Shown here in pieces: positions 8,252 through 16,605 of a stretch of 64,000 nucleotides of DNA (position 1 is the first letter of the stretch; each line of letters opens with the position of its first letter). The translations under genes and the position numbers were made by a program. Under the pieces are notes generated by a model. The model saw only the letters and a program-made list of their open reading frames with translations, did no database searches and was not told the origin of the DNA. The DNA comes from Planctomycetota bacterium (GTDB lineage Bacteria; Planctomycetota; Planctomycetia; Pirellulales; UBA1268), in assembly GCA_003669585.1 (NCBI GenBank), contig QWOQ01000005.1, positions 900,502 to 964,501 of the forward strand, in the 5' to 3' direction.

Positions 8252-9226
8252 TTAATTCCCAACGGCAGACTGTCCAAAAGAATTGTCTTCAAGCGGATCG
8301 CCGCTGGGCAGCGTTGATTGCAGAATCGACGACGCTGCCGACTGACTTGGACGATCGTTCGCTTGCGTTTTTTTCGAAAAAGGGGATACCAATTTGCGAA
8401 AAAAAGAACCCGTGCCATTCGGAGGAACCGATTGCCTGTCCGCGGAATCCTCGTCTGGAATGGGGCTTTCGATTGGCTCACGCGGTTGAGTTTTTGATTC
8501 CAGTGCCTGCGCGGGGGGAAGCGAAGCCACGCGTGACTCTCCCAACGGCCGAGACGATTCGGTTTCGGGATCGCGAGAAAGAACCTCGGACGAGGAATGC
8601 CAATTATTTGGAGGAGTCAACTCCATCACGGTCGCAGACGGCGAAGAAGAATCGTGCTGCGTTTGAAAAGCATACTTTTCACGTGCCTTCTGAGCAGCGG
8701 CCTTGTCGCTTTGGATTGGATGCGGCTTGGGGTACGACGCAAACTTCGAATGAGGCTCGGTTTTTTCTAAAAATCGTACCGAGGCAATCTTCTGTTCTTC
8801 GTTGTACGTCACTTCCACTTTTGACTCGAAGCCATCGCCTCTTTGAGATGGGATCAAAGGCTGCCTGCTTTGTGGTTTCCATAAACCAAACGAGAGAAAG
8901 GCCGCTGCTGAATCAAATCCAGTGGTGCTATTGGAAATAGCGGTGGCCGAATGTGGTAATTCGAATACCTCGACAACGCCATGAAGCACCTTTTCACTCG
9001 TCAGCGGCGCACCGAGTTTCGCAATGACTTCTGCGCGATCTGTTCCTTCTCGCAGCACGCCAAGATCTCGTTTGATTGGTTGCTGCATTGCTTTCGTGAC
9101 TGCGCATCCGCAGACAGGAAGCAGCATCCATAAAGGCGCGCACATCCATGGCATCCAGAACATCAATCCGGCAAAAACTCCCGTTGATCTGGAAGGATGT
9201 ACGATGCGAAAGAGTTCCGATTTCAT
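8252..9226 (-). CDS. Probable lipoprotein with BamE/SmpA-like segment
   Basis: A 324-residue protein of unknown function. A hydrophobic N-terminal segment ends in LLPVCGC, a plausible lipobox. The next region, REGTDRAEVIAKLGAP, resembles the loop of the SmpA/OmlA/BamE family, small outer-membrane lipoproteins of the Bam complex. The remaining 200 residues are rich in Ser, Pro, Gln and Glu, probably disordered. The start at 9226 (ATG) is preferred to an in-frame GTG at 9274. The minus-strand reading is favoured over a 208-residue plus-strand frame because it has the lipobox, the BamE-like motif and a normal start. It is divergent from the OmpH-like gene. Confidence 0.6.
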   Translation of the reverse strand: MKSELFRIVHPSRSTGVFAGLMFWMPWMCAPLWMLLPVCGCAVTKAMQQPIKRDLGVLREGTDRAEVIAKLGAPLTSEKVLHGVVEVFELPHSATAISNSTTGFDSAAAFLSFGLWKPQSRQPLIPSQRGDGFESKVEVTYNEEQKIASVRFLEKTEPHSKFASYPKPHPIQSDKAAAQKAREKYAFQTQHDSSSPSATVMELTPPNNWHSSSEVLSRDPETESSRPLGESRVASLPPAQALESKTQPREPIESPIPDEDSADRQSVPPNGTGSFFRKLVSPFSKKTQANDRPSQSAASSILQSTLPSGDPLEDNSFGQSAVGN

Positions 9227-9522
9227 ACTTTTTTCACTCTTGTTTGGATCGTTTTCAACGTCCCCGTCACCCACTGGAAGATGGCCTCTTCCTGTGCTGT
9301 GTCCTCACAACGTCCTTTGAGTATTTGAGACTCATACAGTCCGCAATGGCTCTCAATCAAGCCCGAACAATTCGCAACGACCAGCCTTGACCCCCTGATT
9401 CTCCTGTTCTACCGTCCTGCCAACTTGCAGAAGGTCACAAGAAACGGTCTTTGTCTTTTTCTTGTAATCAGGAATCCTCCTTCGAGAAAATATACAAGAA
9501 TGTCACTTCAGAGGAACTTGTC

Positions 9523-10359
9523 ATGAAACGCACTTCTGACCATCCGATGCCGAGCGATCGAAGATTCTTTGCACTGAGTTTTGCAGTTCTATTCGGCGCC
9601 GCCATTCTCTTTTCGAATGCCGGGTGCGGTAAGTCGTTTGACCTGGGGCTCAAGGGATCTTCGGGCAGTGTCGCGGTTCTTGATCTCGATGAAGTTGCTC
9701 GACTTTTGGGACAGGATGTTCATATTTCTCAAACTCTCGAAGCCGATAAACGATTGCTTACCGGGCAAGTAGAGAGCCTGCGATCACAGCTGCAGCAGGA
9801 GCTTGAAACCAAGAAAAATGCGGTTGGCGAAAATCCATCACAGGAAGATACGCAGTCCATCATCGCCTATGCACGCGCCGCCAATAGTCAGATCGATTCA
9901 GCGACGACGGCTGCGGCCCAGGAACTTACACGTCGTCGAGATGCGCAAGTAGGTGCTTTTCGCAGTTCCGTTCGTCCAGTCGCTGCTTCTGTTGCGCAGA
10001 TGCGAGGCTTCACGCTCGTCGTTCCAAAAAATGAGGCGATCTATCTTTCGTTTGACCCCTCCATCGACATCACCCAGGAGGTTGTTCGTCGACTCACCGT
10101 TGTTCCCAAGAGCGAACTCGCGACTTCCGTAGCGCCAGTGTTTCAGGATCCGGTTGTCTCTCAAAGAGTTGTTTCAACAAACGCGACTGTCAGCAGCGAT
10201 CCGACAGAACATTCCACCGTTCAAAAAAATTCAGCATTTCAAAGGCCGCTTGAACGACTTCCGGAGGCACCCGTTTTACAAGCAGTTCCATCGTCGACAT
10301 TGTCACCAGCGGCAGACGCACGACCGACACAAACTCCTCGGCGTGATCGAACTCCCTAA
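9523..10359 (+). CDS. OmpH/Skp-like probable lipoprotein
   Basis: A 278-residue envelope protein. ATG 9523 follows AGAGGA by seven bases. Residues 14-34 are hydrophobic and end in SNAGCG, a lipobox with the cysteine at about residue 35. The domain that follows (VAVLDLDEVARLLGQ, a long helical region LTGQVESLRSQLQQELETKK, then GFTLVVPKNEAIYLSFDPSIDIT) matches the OmpH/Skp fold: a small beta core with a helical hairpin. Skp proteins chaperone outer-membrane barrels in the periplasm. The last 80 residues are low complexity. A lipid anchor is unusual for Skp but plausible here. Confidence 0.7.
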   Translation: MKRTSDHPMPSDRRFFALSFAVLFGAAILFSNAGCGKSFDLGLKGSSGSVAVLDLDEVARLLGQDVHISQTLEADKRLLTGQVESLRSQLQQELETKKNAVGENPSQEDTQSIIAYARAANSQIDSATTAAAQELTRRRDAQVGAFRSSVRPVAASVAQMRGFTLVVPKNEAIYLSFDPSIDITQEVVRRLTVVPKSELATSVAPVFQDPVVSQRVVSTNATVSSDPTEHSTVQKNSAFQRPLERLPEAPVLQAVPSSTLSPAADARPTQTPRRDRTP

Positions 10360-10378
10360 GGCTCTCTTGTCGAAGGTG

Positions 10379-10392
10379 GCGAACGCGTTCGC
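10379..10392. other. Short perfect palindrome after the OmpH-like gene
   Basis: GCGAACGCGTTCGC is a 14-base perfect palindrome 20 bases after the stop codon, followed within ten bases by an A-rich run. It may contribute to transcript ending for the OmpH-like gene or be coincidental. Confidence 0.25.
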
Positions 10393-10427
10393 TCGCAATA
10401 AAAAATGGTCCGGCGCATTGAATCAAA

Positions 10428-10515
10428 TGGCCGAGGCGGGTATCGAACCCGCACGGAGGGTTAAACCTCCCCGGGATTTTAAGTCCCGTGCGTCTGCCAA
10501 TTTCGCCACTCGGCC
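10428..10515 (-). tRNA. tRNA-Leu(UAA)
   Basis: Read on the minus strand, the 7-base acceptor arm GGCCGAG pairs with CTCGGCC. The anticodon arm CGGGA-CTTAAAA-TCCCG gives anticodon UAA, decoding UUA leucine codons. A long variable arm and the T loop motif GGTTCGATACC are present, as expected of a class II tRNA. Length is 88 bases with discriminator A; the CCA end is not encoded. It is alone, between an OmpH-like gene and a DUF420 gene. Confidence 0.97.
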
Positions 10516-10674
10516 GGCTCGCGCGATCCTACGCCGAAAGACTGCCTTCATGCAATCAAAGCCAGACATGAAGCCCGCATGCATCGAACGATTTCGTGAG
10601 ACGATGCATTTTGCCTCGATTTCCGTACATTCAAAAGCTGGTGGCGATGGTGCTCTCCTCGATTGGTTTCCTCG

Positions 10675-11178
10675 ATGACTCCAAGTACTTTTTCTGGTTT
10701 CACTGGATTTCTTCATCCGCTGGGCTCTCGCGCATCCTTAGGAACGGACTTGGTGTTTGTTTCACTTTTTGTGGTACTGCCAGTGCTCGCGTGGAGCATT
10801 CATCTGGTCAGATCACAAAAACGGTATCAACTTCACAAACGAGTGCAGGTTTCTCTTTCAATTGCTCTGCTGGTGGCAATCGTCGTCTTCGAAATTGACA
10901 TGCGTTTTCTCAGCGATTGGCAACAACGAGCCATCGAAAGTCCCTACTGGCCAGGAGGAGTTTGGCAGGCTCTTGGCATTCACCTTTTTTTTGCCATTTC
11001 AACAGTAATTCTTTGGACCTGGGTGATCTGGGATGCGCTGCGACGGTTTCCCGTTCCGCCCCAACCTGGAACTCACAGCACCCGACACAAAGTTCTCGCA
11101 CGACTCGCGGCCGCCGATCTTCTGCTCACCAGTATTTCGGGCTGGGTTTTCTACTGGATCGCTTTTGTTGCCGGGTGA
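10675..11178 (+). CDS. DUF420-family membrane protein
   Basis: A 167-residue protein with four predicted membrane helices (about residues 24-44, 60-78, 100-122 and 142-164). Conserved-looking polar residues sit between helices (QLHKRVQVSLS, EIDMRF, STRHKVLARLAAADLL). The topology and the spaced histidines match the DUF420 family, small proteins often encoded with cytochrome oxidase assembly genes. A clearer DUF420 paralogue lies in the oxidase operon at 60056. ATG 10675 is preferred to TTG 10663. It converges with tatC. Confidence 0.6.
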   Translation: MTPSTFSGFTGFLHPLGSRASLGTDLVFVSLFVVLPVLAWSIHLVRSQKRYQLHKRVQVSLSIALLVAIVVFEIDMRFLSDWQQRAIESPYWPGGVWQALGIHLFFAISTVILWTWVIWDALRRFPVPPQPGTHSTRHKVLARLAAADLLLTSISGWVFYWIAFVAG

Positions 11179-11232
11179 GAAGCGTTTTTCGTTACGATCT
11201 CACGCTGGTGCAGTGGCACCATGGCAGATCGG

Positions 11233-12285
11233 TTAGGTCGCTTTACGCGTGCTGAGCGAACGCGAGTTCTCTGACGCATCGCGAGGAAACCAGCGACAGA
11301 TTCCCAGACCACCAAAATAAAGAACACACAACGGCAACGCCAGAAAAAGCAAGCTGTAAGGATCGGCTGGCGTGAGGATTGCCGATACGACAAAGATCAC
11401 AATCACAGCGACTCGCCAACCCGTGGCATAGGTTTCAACATCAAAGATCCCAACTCGCTCCAGAAAAAGCATGACCAGCGGGAGTTGGAATCCAAGGCCA
11501 AAGCCAATCGGAAGAATCAGCACAAATCCAAGCCATTCGCTGATACGAGGATCGGGATCAAGACCGAGCCATTCGTTAAACGCCAGCAAATACTGAAGCA
11601 CAAAATCGAAAACAAAGAAAAATGCGAGCCCAACACCAGCCAGAAAAAGTCCGGTACTGATCGGAAGAAACAGATGCACCCAGTGTTTTTCGTGCGGATA
11701 CAATCCCGCTGCAACAAACGTCCAGAGCTGATAAATAATCCATGGGCCAGCCAGCACAACACCAACCAAGAGAGCCGCCTTCACGTAGATGCCGAATGCC
11801 TCTTGGGCACTGAGTGTTGTGATGCTCACTCGCGAATCTCTTGACAGTGGCTGCCACAAGAGCACTGGTGCGAGCGTGGCAGGATCAAACGGCGTGGGAA
11901 CTCCTTCTTGCAAGCCAGCATCGCTGTGTGGAATTGGTTTTAGAATCCGATCGGTATGGATCTCTCGCAAGTCGAACGACATGCCATAACGCTCGACCGC
12001 ATCTTCTACTTCAAAACGCGTGTAGGGGAGGGCAGGGCCGTTGGCAACTCGCGGTTTCCATTCATCAAATGCCTCGAGTGAACGTTCAATATAGTAATTG
12101 CCAAGAGCTCTTCGCAGAGGCTGTTCGATGAGATGCACAACCGGTCTGGCGACAAAAAAACCGATGAGCACGCCAAAAAACAAACCTGCCGAAGCACGCA
12201 TTAAACAGGATCGCAGTTCTTCCAAATGCTCGCCGAAAGTCATCGTCGAACTCTGAAAAAGATCGTCGTTGTTCTGCCTGGCCAT
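11233..12285 (-). CDS. tatC: Sec-independent protein translocase TatC
   Basis: TatC recognises twin-arginine signal peptides and forms the core of the Tat export channel. The N-terminus has the family motif MTFGEHLEELRSCLMRA, then helix 1 (residues 31-53). Residues 165-195 carry EAFGIYVKAALLVGVVLAG and YQLWTFVAAGLYPHEK, both canonical, and the remaining helices follow to residue 335. Length is 350, well above the usual 250: the first periplasmic loop (residues 54-165) is roughly twice normal. At least two proteins in this window have Tat-like signals (the Rieske protein and the DUF1501 protein). No tatA or tatB was seen here. Confidence 0.93.
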   Translation of the reverse strand: MARQNNDDLFQSSTMTFGEHLEELRSCLMRASAGLFFGVLIGFFVARPVVHLIEQPLRRALGNYYIERSLEAFDEWKPRVANGPALPYTRFEVEDAVERYGMSFDLREIHTDRILKPIPHSDAGLQEGVPTPFDPATLAPVLLWQPLSRDSRVSITTLSAQEAFGIYVKAALLVGVVLAGPWIIYQLWTFVAAGLYPHEKHWVHLFLPISTGLFLAGVGLAFFFVFDFVLQYLLAFNEWLGLDPDPRISEWLGFVLILPIGFGLGFQLPLVMLFLERVGIFDVETYATGWRVAVIVIFVVSAILTPADPYSLLFLALPLCVLYFGGLGICRWFPRDASENSRSLSTRKAT

Positions 12286-12479
12286 ACGTCCTTTATTCCC
12301 GGTGGTTGGTTTGGTTCTAAAAAAACTATTTGATCAAGCCTGCACAATCCCAGTAATTGCTACAGCAATCAGTCGTTTCATTCGTCGGCGGAGGGCCGAA
12401 CGTTTCTAGAACTCTCTCTCGACTTATACTCCACAAGCTGTCGACGTGCCTCGCGACCATCTTTCAAAGGGTACTTTCC

Positions 12480-14603
12480 GTGGTTTTCTCGGTCCAAAGA
12501 ACCCTCACAACACATCGCTGCTCTTGGAATCGGCCCGCTCGATCGGTTCGATCCGTTCAATCAATCACTTTCCAGCAGATTCGAATATTTCTGTGGTGGA
12601 CTTCCCAACACTTTTTGCATTCTTTTGTGTTCAGTGTTTTTGTTGTTTGTCTATTCCTTTCATCGCCGCAAAGCGTTTTACAAGCAAGGCTCACCGAAGA
12701 TGACCTCGGACAGAATCACGTCGCAACGGTCTCTCCTTTTGTCCGCGAAACCCTGGAAGCCATCGAGCAATCGATCACCGAAAGAAACTTGGTAGATGCC
12801 CGTCGTTTTTTTGATGAGCTTCTTCCATCGAAGGCCGATGGACTGATTGAGCGAACGCCACTCTGGTCTATCAGTGCGCTGCAATTCCGAGGCCGGCTCT
12901 CGCGACGGCTTGTGGCAATGGAGTTTGCAGCGCACACCACAACTACCGGAGCATCAGTTGCTCACCATCATGATTTTTTAGATGCGAGACTTTTTGAAGA
13001 AAGCATTGAAGCCCTCACCAGAATTGCAGATGATCCTCCAAGTTTTCCAATTGCAATCTCTGCGCTGACTCTTTTGGGAGAGCGCGCAGCGGAAAAGGGT
13101 TGGTTCGATCGTGCTAAATACTATTGGGAGGAATGTATGTTCCTTCACACGCTGGCAGAAACCGACTCGAAGGTTCTCGAACTTCGTGTGGCGGCACTCG
13201 CGAAGCAAGTACGATCCGCTGCTACGCCTTCCAATTGCTGGCCGACTCTGGCAGGTTCCGCGTCGCGTTCACTGAATGCTACAGGCCCTCTTTTTTTGCG
13301 CGATGAAGAATGCTTCTCTTGGAAACAGTCACTTCAAACAAATGCGCAGCGCGTTCGCAGGGATTCTCTTCTTCCACACACTGCACTCGGGTCATCAACC
13401 ACTGTTCCGCTGATCAGCGACCGGTTTGTGATCTGGGGCTCGACGCAGGGAGTGCACGCTGCGCAAATCGCCGATGGAAAATCAGCCTGGAGCGCATCCA
13501 TGGAGAAGTCTTGGGAGCATTCTACGCTGCTTTTCCCGCCGAGTGGCACTCCTCGATCGCCGGTGGGTCTGAACGCTCCAGAGAGAGGAACTTCCTGTTT
13601 TTGCATGCATGCAGACAAGCTGTATGCCGTGCTTGACGACACAGGGACTCGTAACGGCTCGCCAGTTCTGGTTTGTCTTGACCTTTCCGATGCGACTCAA
13701 GGAAGACTTGAATGGAGTGCTTCTGCTGCGAATGAGTCAGATTACCTTGATGCCGCACCACAGTACTCCGATGGCAGAGTGTATGGAGTTGTGCGTTCGG
13801 GACGCTTTCATGATTTATTATCTTTGGTCTCCTTTGACGCAGACAGCGGGTCACTGCTATGGACGGTGCCGATCCTACGGTGCGAAGGGATCGCGTCACG
13901 CTCAACTTGCGCTTTGACGATTGCAGAAGATTTGATCGTGATCGCTACCCACTGCGGAGAGATCGTCGCCATTCACACAAGCGGTACTTTGGCATGGCGA
14001 CAGCGTTATACAAGAGTCTCGAAGGTTTCTGATAAAGAGCCTCTGCCTTTATCTCCGGCGGTCTATGCCCTCGGAAGAATTTTTGTAGCCCCACAAGACC
14101 GAGATGGACTTCTGGCACTCGACAAGGAATCCGGCCGCCTGCTCTGGGACATCTCCGATACAGAGGAAGGCTCTCACGCAATTCTTGGAGTGACTGCGGA
14201 TTCCGTTGTGGTTTCTGGAAGGTCGCTTGAGTGGCGTGCCGTACAGACAGGGGCTTTACGAAGGCACTTTGGCCGCGAGGAGAATCTCGGGCCGGGAGTC
14301 GGCAGAGGAGCTCTCATCGATGACAAAGTCTATTGGCCGACTCTCACAAAACTTTACATTCTCCAAAGCGATTCTGCCGAGTCTTCTGTTTCTCCGATTC
14401 ATCTCGACGGAGGAGCGATCATCGCTGCTACACCTCGATGTCTTGTCATCGCCACGGCGCAGGAAATTCTTTGCCACACACAAACTGGGAAGGGCACTGA
14501 TGTGAATGCTTTAAAACTTGATTCTAACGTAGGTATTCCTGCAACGCTTCGGGGGCTGGAAACTACTCCCAATGCCGTACAACTCCGCGAGGCACTCCGA
14601 TGA
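12480..14603 (+). CDS. PQQ-repeat (BamB-like) beta-propeller protein
   Basis: A protein of about 707 residues. A hydrophobic segment (HSFVFSVFVVCLFLSS) near residues 50-66 anchors or exports it; the next 200 residues are helical and tetratricopeptide-like. The C-terminal 450 residues contain repeated blades such as VPLISDRFVIWGSTQG, SDGRVYGVVRSG and GLLALDKESGRLLWD, typical of PQQ/BamB-like propellers with the final tryptophan docking motif. The start is uncertain: GTG 12480 follows AAAGGG by eight bases, while the frame is open from a TTG at 12357. The stop overlaps the MoxR start by four bases. It heads a seven-gene train; ligand unknown. Confidence 0.72.
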   Translation: MVFSVQRTLTTHRCSWNRPARSVRSVQSITFQQIRIFLWWTSQHFLHSFVFSVFVVCLFLSSPQSVLQARLTEDDLGQNHVATVSPFVRETLEAIEQSITERNLVDARRFFDELLPSKADGLIERTPLWSISALQFRGRLSRRLVAMEFAAHTTTTGASVAHHHDFLDARLFEESIEALTRIADDPPSFPIAISALTLLGERAAEKGWFDRAKYYWEECMFLHTLAETDSKVLELRVAALAKQVRSAATPSNCWPTLAGSASRSLNATGPLFLRDEECFSWKQSLQTNAQRVRRDSLLPHTALGSSTTVPLISDRFVIWGSTQGVHAAQIADGKSAWSASMEKSWEHSTLLFPPSGTPRSPVGLNAPERGTSCFCMHADKLYAVLDDTGTRNGSPVLVCLDLSDATQGRLEWSASAANESDYLDAAPQYSDGRVYGVVRSGRFHDLLSLVSFDADSGSLLWTVPILRCEGIASRSTCALTIAEDLIVIATHCGEIVAIHTSGTLAWRQRYTRVSKVSDKEPLPLSPAVYALGRIFVAPQDRDGLLALDKESGRLLWDISDTEEGSHAILGVTADSVVVSGRSLEWRAVQTGALRRHFGREENLGPGVGRGALIDDKVYWPTLTKLYILQSDSAESSVSPIHLDGGAIIAATPRCLVIATAQEILCHTQTGKGTDVNALKLDSNVGIPATLRGLETTPNAVQLREALR

Positions 14604-15640
14604 TGAACCCTTCACCAACGTCCCCAGAGTCGTTTATCGCCGACGATGCGGCACTTGTCCGAGTTGGTCAACTTCGTGAAAAACTACTTCTTTCGGTGTC
14701 GCATTCCATTGTGGGGCAACAAGAGGTGCTCGATCAGGTGATCATCACGATTTTGTGTGGTGGACATTGTTTGATCGAGGGTGTTCCGGGGCTTGCGAAG
14801 ACGCTGATGATTCGATCTCTCGCCAAGGCGATGTCGCTTTCTTTCGGACGGATACAGTTCACTCCCGATCTCATGCCATCGGACATCATCGGCACAGAAG
14901 TCATTCAAGAAAATCGAGGTACTGGAGAGCGATCGCTTCACTTTCTTGCAGGACCGATATTTGCACAAATGCTTCTGGCTGATGAAATTAATCGTTCACC
15001 TCCAAAAACACAGTCTGCGTTGCTTGAAGCAATGCAGGAGTGCCAGGTTTCGGTTTCAGGAACAACGCATCCGCTTCCAACTCCATTCTTTGTGTTGGCG
15101 ACACAAAATCCGATTGAGCAAGAAGGGACGTATCCACTCCCGGAGGCACAACTCGATCGTTTCATGCTTCTGATACGGGTGAACTATCCGAATGATGCTG
15201 AAGAACTCGAAATCGTTCGACGTACTACGAGTAAAGTTGCTGAGACGACCGAGCCTGTTGTCGATGTCGGCGAACTCGTCTTTGCCTCGGCCGTGGTACG
15301 CAGTATTCCCGTCGCTGAACACCTTTTAAAATACGCAATCCAATTGGTGCGCGCCTCGCGTCCCGACACACCCGAAGCACCGGCGTGGGTTCGAGAATTA
15401 GTGCGTTATGGTGCAGGACCTCGCGGGAGCCAATTTCTCGTGTTGGCCGCAAAAGCAAGAGCAGCTCTTGCCGGTCGTCCCTGCGTTGAACTCAATGACA
15501 TTCAAGCGATGGCACTGCCGGTACTGCGGCATCGACTGGTACCTTCCTTCGAAGCGGAGAACCGTCTCATGAGTACCGATGAAATCATTACTCGCTTGAT
15601 CGATTCACTTTCGACATTTCTCAGTGGAGAGTATCGGTGA
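14600..15640 (+). CDS. MoxR-family AAA+ ATPase
   Basis: MoxR ATPases act as chaperones that load cofactors or assemble complexes, usually with von Willebrand A proteins encoded beside them. The 346-residue protein has Walker A (EGVPGLAKT), Walker B (LLADEINRSPPKTQSALLEAM), sensor 1 (VLATQNPIEQEGTYPLPEAQLDRFML) read in parts, and the C-terminal lid. It overlaps the preceding gene and the following DUF58 gene by four bases each, so production of the three proteins is probably coupled. Confidence 0.94.
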   Translation: MMNPSPTSPESFIADDAALVRVGQLREKLLLSVSHSIVGQQEVLDQVIITILCGGHCLIEGVPGLAKTLMIRSLAKAMSLSFGRIQFTPDLMPSDIIGTEVIQENRGTGERSLHFLAGPIFAQMLLADEINRSPPKTQSALLEAMQECQVSVSGTTHPLPTPFFVLATQNPIEQEGTYPLPEAQLDRFMLLIRVNYPNDAEELEIVRRTTSKVAETTEPVVDVGELVFASAVVRSIPVAEHLLKYAIQLVRASRPDTPEAPAWVRELVRYGAGPRGSQFLVLAAKARAALAGRPCVELNDIQAMALPVLRHRLVPSFEAENRLMSTDEIITRLIDSLSTFLSGEYR

Positions 15641-16605
15641 CGCCGCGACTGCAGCTTGATTCCGACATCCTCAATCGCATTGATGGGCAGGGTTTTCTTG
15701 CCCCCAGAGGAATTCACGATCTTCGAAGCGGTCCTCACTCGAGTGCAGCTCTTGGCATGTCGCGATCGTTTGCGGAGCATCGCCCATACACTGCCGGCGA
15801 CGATGTGCGTCGGGTTGATTGGAAGGTTTATGCCCGAACAGATCGCCTCCACCTTCGCGCTGGCGAACACGAGTCGGCTTTGGCATGCCACTTGATTCTC
15901 GATTCAAGTGCAAGCATGCGTTACCAGGGCCGTCGTGGGCTTCAAAGCAAACACCAGTTCGCTGCCCTTGCAATTGGATCGCTTGCGTGGCTGGCCCATC
16001 GTCTGCACGATTTCTGGAGCGTTTCGAGTTTGTCAGGCATTCAATCGCATCGTCTGCCGGTGGCCGGTGGCTCATCACACCTAGAAGCAAGCCTTGCTCT
16101 CTTGGGTGCAACTGCTTGCAGCGGAGATGGATTCTGGGAACATTTACAAAAGGAATCGAATCGTTTTTCGACCAGTGCAGTGCTTGTGATAGCCACTGAC
16201 TGCTTCGATGATGTCAGTGTGATTCACAACTCGCTGACAGCCTGCGCAACAGGCGGTCGAAACGTGATTCTACTGCATGTATGTGATCCGGATGAACTTG
16301 ATCTTCAGACCGGGCACCACGCGACCCGATTTACAGGACTCGAAACAGATCAACAGATTGACACGGACTGTCCTTCGATTCGAGGGGCTTACCGAGACGT
16401 GCTGCGCGATCATCTGAAACAACTCGATACAGCGTGTCATACGCTGAGAGTGCAACGAACACTCCTCTCCACGAACGCGATGCTCGGTGATGCGCTTGCG
16501 TTTGCCATTCGACAGCAGCGTGAACGACATCTCACCTCACGCTCAGACCTGGTATTTCTTACGGATACTCCAGATTCCCAGAGACCGCCGGGGTCTCTCT
16601 CATGA
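15637..16605 (+). CDS. DUF58 domain protein
   Basis: A 322-residue protein starting at GTG 15637 within the moxR stop (GTGA). The signature region (RSFAEHRPYTAGDDVRRVDW then KVYARTDRLHLR) is the DUF58 motif, followed by a von Willebrand-like fold with LILDSSASM, a MIDAS-type metal site. DUF58 proteins are the usual partner of MoxR ATPases; the function is not defined but likely concerns assembly or stress of the envelope. No membrane helix is evident. It overlaps the next gene by four bases. Confidence 0.9.
   Translation: MTPRLQLDSDILNRIDGQGFLAPRGIHDLRSGPHSSAALGMSRSFAEHRPYTAGDDVRRVDWKVYARTDRLHLRAGEHESALACHLILDSSASMRYQGRRGLQSKHQFAALAIGSLAWLAHRLHDFWSVSSLSGIQSHRLPVAGGSSHLEASLALLGATACSGDGFWEHLQKESNRFSTSAVLVIATDCFDDVSVIHNSLTACATGGRNVILLHVCDPDELDLQTGHHATRFTGLETDQQIDTDCPSIRGAYRDVLRDHLKQLDTACHTLRVQRTLLSTNAMLGDALAFAIRQQRERHLTSRSDLVFLTDTPDSQRPPGSLS

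Noticed and set aside
8314-8940. 208-residue plus-strand frame opposite the BamE-like gene
   Set aside because: The minus-strand frame has a lipobox and a BamE-like motif; the plus-strand product has neither a domain nor a natural composition.
10423-10716. 97-residue minus-strand frame containing VAKLADARDLKSRG
   Set aside because: This peptide is the translation of tRNA-Leu(UAA); it is a well-known false gene over leucine tRNAs.
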